The notes under the pieces were generated by a model. That model did not search any database and had not been told where the DNA came from. It saw nothing but the letters and a program-made list of their open reading frames with translations. DNA of 39,563 nucleotides, taken from assembly GCA_017552325.1 (NCBI GenBank), contig JAFZQE010000021.1, positions 1 to 39,563 of the forward strand, given 5' to 3'. Position numbers and translations under genes: made by a program. Position 1 is the stretch's first letter. Each line of letters starts with the position of its first letter. The DNA comes from Oscillospiraceae bacterium. GTDB taxonomy: Bacteria; Bacillota; Clostridia; Oscillospirales; Oscillospiraceae. Positions 1 through 6,338 of this stretch are shown one piece after another.

Positions 1-33
1 GGTGTCCTGTCTGTTTGGTACATGGTTTTTCAA

Positions 34-122
34 GACGGGATTCGAAGGGCGCGGGAGTGAATGACATGCCGGTGGCATGTCAGAGCCGCGCCCCGGCCCG
101 CCCGCAGGCGGGGAATCCCGTC
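34..122. other. Cloverleaf-like structured element, possible dispersed repeat
   Basis: Nested inverted repeats are visible. An outer 9-bp stem (34-42 with 114-122, GACGGGATT/AATCCCGTC) encloses an 8-bp GC stem (47-54 with 86-93). That stem encloses a perfect 9-bp hairpin with loop GGT (62-70 with 74-82). A second small hairpin (101-105 with 108-112) sits beside it. No convincing coding frame runs through it. The window starts just upstream, which would fit a multi-copy element breaking an assembly, but no second copy is seen here. It could be a structured RNA, a REP/MITE-like element or a processed terminator. The pairings are seen directly; the identity is inferred. Confidence 0.55.
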
Positions 123-126
123 AGCC

Positions 127-171
127 GTACCAGGAAGAGGCTCCCCCGGTGGGGGAGCCTCTTCCTGGTAC
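127..171. terminator. Perfect 21-bp hairpin with GGT loop
   Basis: Positions 127-147 and 151-171 are exact reverse complements separated only by GGT. The stem is very stable. It is not followed by a T-run on the plus strand (CATTAGGATC follows), so it is not a standard intrinsic terminator in that direction. It may be a terminator for a gene lying left of the window, or part of the structured element just upstream, which uses the same GGT loop. Confidence 0.5.
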
Positions 172-232
172 ATTAGGATCCGCATCCCTTCTGCGTCTTT
201 TCCCGCTCGTTATCCTTTTTCTTTTCCTGCTG

Positions 233-261
233 TGGATTTTTTCGCCGCGGTCTGTTATGAT
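233..261 (+). promoter_or_regulatory. Promoter of the 338-3107 gene run
   Basis: An extended -10 (TGT followed by TATGAT at 256-261) lies about 77 bases upstream of the first start codon. The -35 is poor (TGGATT at 233-238, 17-bp spacing), as is common with extended -10 sites. The same TGnTATGAT form recurs before other genes in this window. Confidence 0.5.
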
Positions 262-337
262 AAGAACCGGGGATCAGAAACAAGGACATTCGTCACCCGG
301 GCCGTACCGCCCGGCGGCAGGAAACGGAGGGGAAGAC

Positions 338-559
338 ATGCTGAAAGACTGGCAGCTTGCCATGCTGGAGGATTACGGCCTGATGAACACGAACACGGGG
401 CTGATCAACCGTGTCGCGCGCCGGCTGGCCGAGAGCCCGAACAACGTCATCGAAACCGAGGAATTCCGCCGCGCCTGTCTGAGCAGCGGCGTAGACCCGG
501 ATTCCTTTACGCAGAGCGATCTGGAGCAGCTTCAGAGGAAGCTGAACGAACTGACATGA
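338..559 (+). CDS. Small protein of unknown function, 73 aa
   Basis: Product unknown. The start at 338 is chosen because GGAGGGG lies 6-12 bases upstream; the frame is open further upstream, but that part crosses the hairpins and promoter and looks non-coding. The protein is hydrophilic and acidic/amphipathic with no membrane segment. It has a helical look (KDWQLAMLEDYGL, then RRLAESPNN) and ends in a Leu/Gln-rich helix (DLEQLQRKLNEL), so it could be an all-helical binding module. Its stop overlaps the start of thpR by four bases (ATGA), which implies translational coupling with an RNA-processing enzyme. I recognise no family. Confidence 0.75.
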   Translation: MLKDWQLAMLEDYGLMNTNTGLINRVARRLAESPNNVIETEEFRRACLSSGVDPDSFTQSDLEQLQRKLNELT

Positions 560-1062
560 GACTGTTCATAGCCATTCAACTGTCCGACGAAATGAAAGCG
601 GCGCTGATCGACGCGCAGAATCTGCTGTACGACCGGGGCGTCCGGGGCGATTTCACTCCGGAAGAGAACATGCACCTGACCCTGACCTTCATCGGGGACT
701 ATCCGGAGGCCGAGCCGGTTCTCGACGCGCTGTCGAAGCTGTCCTTCGCGCCCTTTGAGCTCTCGCTGGAGGGAATGGGCTGCTTCGGCCGTCTCTGGTG
801 GGCGGGGCTCGAGGAGTCCGCCGCGCTGACCGCCCTCGCGCACCGGGTCCGCCGGGCGCTCGCGGAGCGGGAGATCCCCTTCGACAGGAAGCGCTTCTCC
901 CCGCACATCACGCTGCTCCGCCGCGCCTCCGGGCGCCTGCCCGGGGCGGAGCTCCCGCCCGCCTCGATGACGGTCGCCGCCGTCTCGCTGATGCGCTCCG
1001 ACCGAGGGAGGAACGGCATGATCTACACCGAGCTCGGCGCGGTCGAGGCCGTGGAAGGCTGA
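556..1062 (+). CDS. thpR: RNA 2',3'-cyclic phosphodiesterase (2H superfamily)
   Basis: Member of the 2H phosphoesterase family once called 2'-5' RNA ligase (ThpR/LigT), a cytoplasmic enzyme that opens 2',3'-cyclic phosphate ends on RNA. Both signature HxTx motifs are present: H40-L-T-L in HLTLTFIGD and H117-I-T-L in SPHITLLRR. The N-terminus (MRLFIAIQLSDE) matches the family start, and 168 aa is close to the usual length of 175-190. The ATG overlaps the stop of the preceding 73-aa gene (ATGA), and the next gene starts 21 bases after the stop. Identification of the family is secure; the natural RNA substrate is not known from sequence. Confidence 0.93.
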   Translation: MRLFIAIQLSDEMKAALIDAQNLLYDRGVRGDFTPEENMHLTLTFIGDYPEAEPVLDALSKLSFAPFELSLEGMGCFGRLWWAGLEESAALTALAHRVRRALAEREIPFDRKRFSPHITLLRRASGRLPGAELPPASMTVAAVSLMRSDRGRNGMIYTELGAVEAVEG

Positions 1063-1083
1063 GCATGCAAGGAGAGAACGCAA

Positions 1084-1512
1084 GTGAAAAAGAGTAAGAT
1101 CTATGTGGCCGCGCCGCTCTTCTCGGAGGGCGAGCGGGCCTTCAACGAGCGCGTCGACGCGATCCTGCGCGCCTGCGGACACGAGACCTTCCTGCCCCAG
1201 CGGGAGGGCGGCTGCGTGGCCGACCTGCCGGAGATGATCGAGGGCATGCCCAAGCGGAAGTACCTGTTCCGCCTGGACTGCGCGCACATGGACTGGTGCG
1301 ACACGATCCTGTTCCTGTTCGACGGGCGCGTCCCGGACGAGGGGGCCTGCTTCGAGCTCGGCTACTGCTACGCGAAGGGCAAGCGCTGCGTGGGCTACAA
1401 GACGGACGCGCGCAGCTTCATCGACGGCTATGACAACGTGATGCTGCACGGCGCGCCCGAGATCGTCCTGCGCAGCGAAGAGGAGCTCCGGGACTACTTC
1501 GCGGCGGACTGA
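1084..1512 (+). CDS. Nucleoside 2-deoxyribosyltransferase-like protein
   Basis: 142 aa, probably starting at GTG 1084, with AAGGAGAG 8-15 bases upstream. The opening KIYVAAPLFSEGERAFNERV is the typical first strand and helix of the NDT/DRTase family (Rossmann-like fold), which swaps bases on deoxyribosides or hydrolyses them. D-G-R-VPDEGACFELGYCYA corresponds to the family segment with the catalytic Glu (DEGxxxELG). It lacks any extra domain. The middle (LFRLDCAHMDWCDTILFLFDG) is the usual strand carrying the substrate-contacting Asp. It may act in nucleotide salvage, or as a nucleotide-hydrolase relative (DNPH1-like). It lies in a run of closely spaced genes after thpR. Confidence 0.85.
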   Translation: MKKSKIYVAAPLFSEGERAFNERVDAILRACGHETFLPQREGGCVADLPEMIEGMPKRKYLFRLDCAHMDWCDTILFLFDGRVPDEGACFELGYCYAKGKRCVGYKTDARSFIDGYDNVMLHGAPEIVLRSEEELRDYFAAD

Positions 1513-1554
1513 AGCCCGGACGGGACAACACACAGAATAGAAGGGGGCATTCAC

Positions 1555-2205
1555 ATGGACGGATTTTCCGAGTACACCCGGTCGGCGCTCGAGATCCTGC
1601 GCCAGCCGGACAAGACCATGCACTGGTATATCGTGCCGCTGCTGCTGATCACGATGTACATCGTCACCAAGCAGCTGCACGAGAAAAACTACAAGGTCGT
1701 CCTCGGCGGCTTCGCGCTCTGGGGCGTCGACATCTTCAACGAGATCTGGAACTCCATGATCTGTTTCATCAGCGGCTACGCGCCGGTCTGGGGGACCCCG
1801 GTCGGCGTGGGCAACACGGCCTGGCTGCTGATGATCGGCTACAACATCGAGATCTCCTTCATGTTCCTGATCATGGGCGTCACGGTCTGCCTGATGCTGC
1901 CGGCCGACCCGAAGAAAAAGATCCTCGGCATCAACAACCGCATTTTCTACTGTATCGTGCTGACGACGCTCGCGGTGATCATCGAGTGCTTCCTCAACTA
2001 CTGCGGCATCCTCACCTGGGAGTGGGCCTTCTGGCAGCGCAGCTGCCCGTGGATCCTGTGGCTGATCGGCTACCTGCCCTTCTTCGCCGCGGCCTTCTAC
2101 GTGCACGACAGACCGACCGTCAAACAGTCCGCCGCCTGCGTCGGCGGGATCCTGGGCTTCGACGCAGTATTGATCGCGATCTGCGCCTGCCTGGGCTGGA
2201 TCTGA
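1555..2205 (+). CDS. Six-helix membrane protein, unknown
   Basis: 216 aa, start ATG 1555 with AAGGGGG 8-14 bases upstream. About six hydrophobic segments are visible near residues 22-38, 45-72, 83-114, 127-152, 160-183 and 190-216, so it is an integral membrane protein with short loops. No signal peptide, transporter signature or enzyme motif is recognised. Aromatic and acidic residues inside the helices (WGVDIFNEIWN; YNIEISFMF) suggest a ligand or lipid site more than a simple anchor. A 33-aa one-helix protein follows 13 bases later with a strong ribosome site and may be its partner. Function not assignable. Confidence 0.8.
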   Translation: MDGFSEYTRSALEILRQPDKTMHWYIVPLLLITMYIVTKQLHEKNYKVVLGGFALWGVDIFNEIWNSMICFISGYAPVWGTPVGVGNTAWLLMIGYNIEISFMFLIMGVTVCLMLPADPKKKILGINNRIFYCIVLTTLAVIIECFLNYCGILTWEWAFWQRSCPWILWLIGYLPFFAAAFYVHDRPTVKQSAACVGGILGFDAVLIAICACLGWI

Positions 2206-2218
2206 GGAGGGATTAGCG

Positions 2219-2320
2219 ATGGCGATTATTTCCGGCGGCGCGCTGGCCGTTCTGATCGGCGCGATCATCATCGACTGCGGCCTGGTGGCCGTGGCCTTTG
2301 TCAGCTTTCTGAAGAAATAG
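2219..2320 (+). CDS. 33-aa single-helix membrane miniprotein
   Basis: A short gene starting ATG 2219, preceded at 2204-2211 by GAGGAGGG, one of the best ribosome sites in this area. The product is nearly all hydrophobic (MAIISGGALAVLIGA, then IIIDCGLVAVAFVSFLKK) and ends in Lys-Lys. That gives a single membrane helix with a positively charged cytoplasmic tail and one Asp-Cys pair in the middle. It sits 13 bases after a six-helix membrane protein and 19 before a nuclease-like gene. It may be a subunit or regulator of the membrane protein. A small toxin is possible, but nothing here supports that. Confidence 0.6.
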   Translation: MAIISGGALAVLIGAIIIDCGLVAVAFVSFLKK

Positions 2321-2339
2321 GCCTCCCGGCGTTTTGAAC

Positions 2340-3107
2340 ATGAGCAACACGGATTCACAGGCCCTGCAGCGGGCGATCTGCGCGGAGATCTGCCGCCGCG
2401 ACGGTCTCAGGGCCCGCGAGATCGCCGCAGAGCTGGGGCTCGATCATCAGACCGTCAATCACGTGCTCTACAGCTCCCCGCTGATGAAGGAGCTCTGCTG
2501 GCAGGACCGGGACTTCCGCTGGCACGGGATCGTCCGGCAGGAGCGGCCGCACCTCGGTCTGCAGGAGTTCGCGGGCTATTACGGCACGGTCGGGGACTTT
2601 CTCGACCTGGACGAGGAGCGGTGGCTGGCGCTGCTGAGCGAGGGCTGCGCGAACATCGGCCGGAGCCTCAGCGACACGCGCGGCCTCCTGCACTCCTTCC
2701 GCGACTGCCGGGAGCAGATGCTCCGGCTGTTCCGCGATCTGCTGGACATGGCGGGCGAGGCCTGCCTCGGCTGGGAGCTCGCCTTCGAGCTGCGGCTCAA
2801 GCGCTCGCGGCATGTGCGCATCTACGCGGACGTGCTGGTCGTCACGGAGGACCGGGTCTTTGCGCTGGAGTTCAAGATGAAGGACCGGGTCGAGCCCGGC
2901 GAGGTGCTGCAGTCGGCCAAGTACGTGCCCTATCTGGAGATCGTGTTCGGCTCCCGCTATGAGGTGATCCCGGTGCTGGTGCTGACGGGGGCGAGGGAGC
3001 TCTTCCGTTACGAGCCGATCGGCAAAAGCGACGCGGTGCTCCCGGTCTGCTCCGGGGACATGCTCTTCAACGTCTTCGACGAGTATCTCGGTTTCCTCAA
3101 GCAGTAA
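2340..3107 (+). CDS. Winged-helix plus PD-(D/E)XK nuclease-like protein
   Basis: 255 aa from ATG 2340; a TTG two codons upstream is also possible, and no strong ribosome site is present. Residues about 8-65 look like a winged helix (RAREIAAELGLDHQTVNHVL). Residues about 145-215 carry a PD-(D/E)XK pattern: E146/E150, D164 in IYADVLVV, E177-x-K179 in ALEFKMK, and Q191 in VLQSAKYVPYL. The strand-strand-helix order and spacing fit restriction-endonuclease-fold nucleases and resemble the nuclease segment of DUF2075-type proteins. The helicase part is missing, so this is a stand-alone DNA-binding nuclease-like protein. It could cleave DNA or be an inactive DNA-binding relative. It is the last gene of the run, followed by a terminator. 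Confidence 0.75.
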   Translation: MSNTDSQALQRAICAEICRRDGLRAREIAAELGLDHQTVNHVLYSSPLMKELCWQDRDFRWHGIVRQERPHLGLQEFAGYYGTVGDFLDLDEERWLALLSEGCANIGRSLSDTRGLLHSFRDCREQMLRLFRDLLDMAGEACLGWELAFELRLKRSRHVRIYADVLVVTEDRVFALEFKMKDRVEPGEVLQSAKYVPYLEIVFGSRYEVIPVLVLTGARELFRYEPIGKSDAVLPVCSGDMLFNVFDEYLGFLKQ

Positions 3108-3114
3108 ATGAAAG

Positions 3115-3155
3115 ACCCCTGCCGCCGGAGAATTCCGGCACGGCAGGGGTTTCGT
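3115..3155 (+). terminator. Terminator between convergent genes
   Basis: A 10-bp stem (3115-3124 with 3141-3150) is capped by a second 5-bp stem (CCGGA/TCCGG) and followed by TTCGTTTTT. It ends the plus-strand run and lies just beyond the mnmA stop, so it may serve both strands, although the T-run is better on the plus side. Confidence 0.85.
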
Positions 3156-3157
3156 TT

Positions 3158-4282
3158 TTAATCGGGTGGATCTCCGTCACCCCGGATCGTCCCTCCGCCC
3201 AGGACGAGCTCGCCATCGTAGAGAACGACGGCCTGCCCGGGCGTGATGGCCCGCTGCGGCTCGTCAAAGACGATCTTTACTCTCCCCTGAGGGAGAGGGA
3301 ATACGGTCGCCGGATGCTCTGCCTGACGGTAGCGCGTCCTTGCGGCGGCACGGATCGGCTCCGGCGGCTCCGGGATCGAGAGCCAGTTGAAATCCGAGGC
3401 ATACAGTGTCCGGCGGTACAGCGCTTCCTCCGGCCCGACGATCAACTCGTTTTTGGCAGTATCTCTGCCGACGACATAGACTCGCTCGCCCATCGGCAGA
3501 CCGAGACCGCGGCGCTGGCCGACGGTGTAGCGGATCAGACCGCGATGCTGCCCGACGACCCTGCCGGAAAGATCCACGATCTCACCGGCAGGGTATGTTT
3601 TTCCCGTCCAACGCTCCAGAAAGCGGATATAATCGCCGTCCGGGACGAAGCAGATGTCCTGACTGTCGCGCTTTGATGCATTGACAAGCCCGTGCGCATC
3701 TGCGATCCGCCTGACCTCTGTTTTCGGCAGCCCGCCGAGCGGGAGACGGAGATGCGCAAGCTGCTCCTGCGTGAGCATATACAGAACATAGCTTTGATCC
3801 TTGCCTTTGTCCGCGGCTTTGAAAAGCTGAAGGCGCCCCGTGTCTTCACAGCGGCGGATACGGGCATAATGGCCGGTCGCGAGAACGTTGAAGCCCTCGG
3901 TGCACGCGTGCTCCAACAGGGCTTCAAATTTCAGGAAACGGTTACAGTCGATACAGGGATTCGGCGTTCGTCCCGCTTCATATTCCCGGATGAATTTTCG
4001 GATCACCTTATGCTCGAAAAGCTTCGAAAAGCAAGCCGATTCATGCGGAATGTCAAGCTGGTGGCACACAAAAGAGGCGTCCTCTTCGTCCTCGTCCGAA
4101 CAGCAGCTTTTCGGACCGTATTCCGAAAAACCCGGATCCCGGTACAGACGCATGGTGACTCCCGTACAGTCGAAGCCGTTCTTCCGCATCAGCAGCGCGG
4201 CTACGGAGCTGTCCACTCCGCCGCTCATTGCGATCATGGCCTTTGCTCCCGTCTCCCCCACGTATTGTCCCACCTTTCCCAT
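3158..4282 (-). CDS. mnmA: tRNA-specific 2-thiouridylase MnmA
   Basis: Thiolates U34 of tRNA-Lys, -Glu and -Gln in the cytoplasm, taking sulfur from a cysteine-desulfurase relay. The N-terminal PP-loop SGGVDSS (residues 20-26) binds ATP. The two catalytic cysteines are C110 in TPNPCIDCN and C211 in SQDICFVPDGDY. The C-terminal barrel is complete (PGQAVVLYDG, LGGGTI). 374 aa is near the family length. The N-terminus is slightly extended; an internal ATG at M16 has a purine-rich upstream stretch and is an alternative start, while the listed ATG lies only about 14 bases after the expected transcript start. It is a single-gene unit with its own strong promoter. Confidence 0.96.
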   Translation of the reverse strand: MGKVGQYVGETGAKAMIAMSGGVDSSVAALLMRKNGFDCTGVTMRLYRDPGFSEYGPKSCCSDEDEEDASFVCHQLDIPHESACFSKLFEHKVIRKFIREYEAGRTPNPCIDCNRFLKFEALLEHACTEGFNVLATGHYARIRRCEDTGRLQLFKAADKGKDQSYVLYMLTQEQLAHLRLPLGGLPKTEVRRIADAHGLVNASKRDSQDICFVPDGDYIRFLERWTGKTYPAGEIVDLSGRVVGQHRGLIRYTVGQRRGLGLPMGERVYVVGRDTAKNELIVGPEEALYRRTLYASDFNWLSIPEPPEPIRAAARTRYRQAEHPATVFPLPQGRVKIVFDEPQRAITPGQAVVLYDGELVLGGGTIRGDGDPPD

Positions 4283-4302
4283 TGACTTGATAGGTTGTTT
4301 TG

Positions 4303-4331
4303 TTTATACTGCACTTGACCCGCTTTGTCAA
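4303..4331 (-). promoter_or_regulatory. mnmA promoter
   Basis: On the minus strand, TTGACA (4331-4326) and TATAAA (4308-4303) are separated by exactly 17 bp. This is the best consensus housekeeping promoter near here, and transcription would begin about 14 bases before the mnmA ATG. Confidence 0.85.
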
Positions 4332-4403
4332 GAAAAACGGAAGCCAAAAGCCGGCCCGGGGCTTCGAGGCCGAAGGCTGCGCCGCGCGGAAAAACAGATC
4401 CTC

Positions 4404-4442
4404 CCGGGGGCTTGCGGCCGAGACGCTGATGGGGTATGATAC
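4404..4442 (+). promoter_or_regulatory. Upstream tandem promoter P1 of the importer operon
   Basis: TTGCGG (4412-4417), 17 bp, TATGAT (4435-4440). The 39-base block beginning CCGGGGGCTTG is repeated 54 bases downstream as P2. A weaker relative (CCGGGGCTTCGAGGCCGA) lies near 4357. A transcript from here would have a leader of about 54 bases containing GGAAAGG. Confidence 0.65.
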
Positions 4443-4457
4443 GAAATAATATCCCCC

Positions 4458-4496
4458 CCGGGGGCTTGTGGACAGAGGGCGGAAAGGCTATGATAC
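4458..4496 (+). promoter_or_regulatory. Downstream tandem promoter P2 of the importer operon
   Basis: TTGTGG (4466-4471), 17 bp, TATGAT (4489-4494). It is a direct repeat of P1 (same CCGGGGGCTTG start, same TATGATAC end). Transcription would start at about 4501, the position of the proposed ATG, so a P2 transcript would have almost no leader. Confidence 0.6.
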
Positions 4497-4500
4497 CATC

Positions 4501-5565
4501 ATGAACATGCAGTCAGAACTTGTGAAAAACAGAAGAAAGAACGCAGCGGCGCTCGTCCTGCTGTCCGCCGCCGTGATCGTTCTTGCCTTTGTGTGCCTCT
4601 TCGTGGGCTCTTCTCATATGACGGTTGCGGAGTGCTTTGCCGCCCTGGCCAAGCAGGGCAGCGCTGCGCAGGTGCGGATCATCTGGAACATCCGCATCCC
4701 CCGCGTGCTGGCGGCGATCATCGCGGGCGCGGGCCTGTCGGTTGCCGGTCTCATCATGCAGACCGACCTGAATAACCCGATGGCCTCGCCCTCCACGCTC
4801 GGCGTGTCCAACGCGGCGGTCTTCGGCGCGAATCTCTCCATCATCGCCTTTGCCGGCGGCTTCCTGGACACGGGGAACCATCTGTCGAGCTACACCGTGG
4901 GCGCGAATCCCTACGCGACCTCGCTGATGGCCTTCCTCTTCTCCACGCTGTCGATCCTGCTGATCCTCGGGCTCTGCCGTCTGCGGGCCTTCCAGCCCGG
5001 CGTGGTCGTGCTGGCGGGCATCGCCATCGGCTCGGTCTGGACGGCCGCCACCACGATCCTGCAGTTCTATGCCACGGACGTGGGGCTCTCCGCTGCGGTG
5101 ATCTGGACCTTCGGCGACCTGGGGCGGGCTACCTACCGCACCGATCTGATCATGGCCGCCGCGGTCGCGGTCGGGCTCGTGTTCTTCTCGCTGATGAGCT
5201 GGCGCTTCAACGCCCTGCTCAGCGGCGACGCCGCGGCCAAGAGCATGGGCGTCGCGGTGGATCGGCTGCGCTTCCTGTCGATGCTGCTGGCCTCGGTCAT
5301 CACGGCCGTCTGCGTGTCCTTCCTCGGCATCATCGGCTTCGTGGGCATCATCTGCCCGCATGTGACCAAAAAGCTGCTGGGCCAGGATCACCGGGTCTCT
5401 ATCCCGGCCTCTGCCCTGAGCGGGAGCATCCTGCTGCTGCTGGCGGACACGCTATCCCGCAGCATCGGCAACGGCTCTGCCCTGCCGGTGGGCGCGATCA
5501 CCTCGCTGCTGGGCGCGCCCTTCTTCCTCGCGATCATCTTCGGAAGGAAGGGGGAACACGACTGA
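4501..5565 (+). CDS. FecCD-family ABC permease (iron/siderophore or corrinoid type)
   Basis: Inner-membrane permease of a FecCD/BtuC-type importer, 354 aa from ATG 4501, with many hydrophobic helices. Family signatures: RIPRVLAAIIAGAGLSVAG, then MQTDLNNPMASPSTLGVS, GFVGIICPHVTKKLLG (the coupling helix toward the ATPase) and PVGAITSLLGAPFFLAIIFG. A GTG at 4468 is also in frame, but the segment before 4501 is promoter sequence; ATG 4507 is another option. The stop overlaps the ATPase start (TGATG). Substrate cannot be read from sequence: ferric siderophore, haem and cobalamin all fit. No cobalamin-riboswitch-like leader was seen, which slightly favours iron. Confidence 0.92.
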   Translation: MNMQSELVKNRRKNAAALVLLSAAVIVLAFVCLFVGSSHMTVAECFAALAKQGSAAQVRIIWNIRIPRVLAAIIAGAGLSVAGLIMQTDLNNPMASPSTLGVSNAAVFGANLSIIAFAGGFLDTGNHLSSYTVGANPYATSLMAFLFSTLSILLILGLCRLRAFQPGVVVLAGIAIGSVWTAATTILQFYATDVGLSAAVIWTFGDLGRATYRTDLIMAAAVAVGLVFFSLMSWRFNALLSGDAAAKSMGVAVDRLRFLSMLLASVITAVCVSFLGIIGFVGIICPHVTKKLLGQDHRVSIPASALSGSILLLLADTLSRSIGNGSALPVGAITSLLGAPFFLAIIFGRKGEHD

Positions 5566-6338
5566 TGCTGGAGATCAAAAACCTCAGTTTTCGCTACGCC
5601 AGCCGCTCGCCGCTTGTGCTCGACGGCGTGGACCTGACCCTGAAAGACGGCGAGATCGGCATCCTGCTGGGCAAAAACGGCTCAGGCAAGACGACGCTGT
5701 TCAAAACCATCCTCGGCATCCGGAAGCCGGACGGCGGCAGCATCCGCTTCGACGGCGAGGATCTGCTGAAGATGAGCCGGCGCGAGCGGGCACGGCGCAT
5801 CGCCTATGTGCCGCAGAGCATCCATTTCGGCGCGCTCAGCGTCTTCGACACGGTGCTGATGGGCCGCGTGTCCTACTTCGGCTACAAGGCCGGGAGGGAG
5901 GACGAGGCCGCAGTGGAGGCCATCCTCCGGGACATGAGGCTGGAGGAGCTCGCCGCGCGCAATGTGGAGGAGCTCTCCGGCGGCGAGCGGCAGAAGATCG
6001 CCATCGCCCGCGCCCTGGCGCAGGAGCCGCGCCTGCTGGTCTTCGACGAGCCCACCGGGAACCTGGACATCGCCAACGAGCAGCTGATCCTCTCGGAGGC
6101 CCGCCGCGTGGCCGCGGAAAAGGGCATCGGGATCCTGACCTCGCTGCACGACCTGAACCAGGCCCTGGATCTGGGCGGCCGCTTCTTCTTCATGAAGGAA
6201 GGGAAGATCCGCTTCGCGGGCGGCCCGGAGATCGTGAACGAGTCCGTCATCCGTGAAATCTACGACGCGGAGGTCCGCGTCCTGGATATAGAAGGCAAAA
6301 AAATCGTCATAAACAGAAACGGAGGACAGAAAACATGA
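5565..6338 (+). CDS. ABC transporter ATPase of the FecCD-type importer
   Basis: 257-aa FepC/BtuD-type nucleotide-binding subunit that powers the permease from the cytoplasmic side. Walker A GKNGSGKTTL, signature LSGGERQKIAIARAL, Walker B LLVFDEPTGNLD and the H-loop SLHDLNQAL are all intact, as is the Q-loop (YVPQS). Its start overlaps the permease stop by one base, and its stop overlaps the lipoprotein start (ATGA), so the three subunits are translationally coupled. Family certain, substrate not. Confidence 0.95.
   Translation: MLEIKNLSFRYASRSPLVLDGVDLTLKDGEIGILLGKNGSGKTTLFKTILGIRKPDGGSIRFDGEDLLKMSRRERARRIAYVPQSIHFGALSVFDTVLMGRVSYFGYKAGREDEAAVEAILRDMRLEELAARNVEELSGGERQKIAIARALAQEPRLLVFDEPTGNLDIANEQLILSEARRVAAEKGIGILTSLHDLNQALDLGGRFFFMKEGKIRFAGGPEIVNESVIREIYDAEVRVLDIEGKKIVINRNGGQKT

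Noticed and set aside
61-555. N-terminal extensions of thpR and of the 73-aa gene
   Set aside because: They run through hairpins and the promoter, and lack ribosome sites; the internal starts fit family ends.
532-2358. Long open frame on the minus strand (608 codons)
   Set aside because: It lies opposite thpR, the deoxyribosyltransferase-like gene and the membrane protein. The product is low-complexity, rich in Arg, Asp, Gln and Val, with no domain and no ribosome site; it is a shadow of GC-rich codon use.
4332-4500. Riboswitch before the FecCD importer
   Set aside because: The stretch is made of tandem promoters; no conserved cobalamin or other riboswitch boxes and hardly any leader RNA.
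4490-4504. Mini-frame MIPS overlapping the permease start, as a leader peptide
   Set aside because: Four codons, inside the -10 of P2; no attenuator hairpins or regulatory codons. More likely chance.
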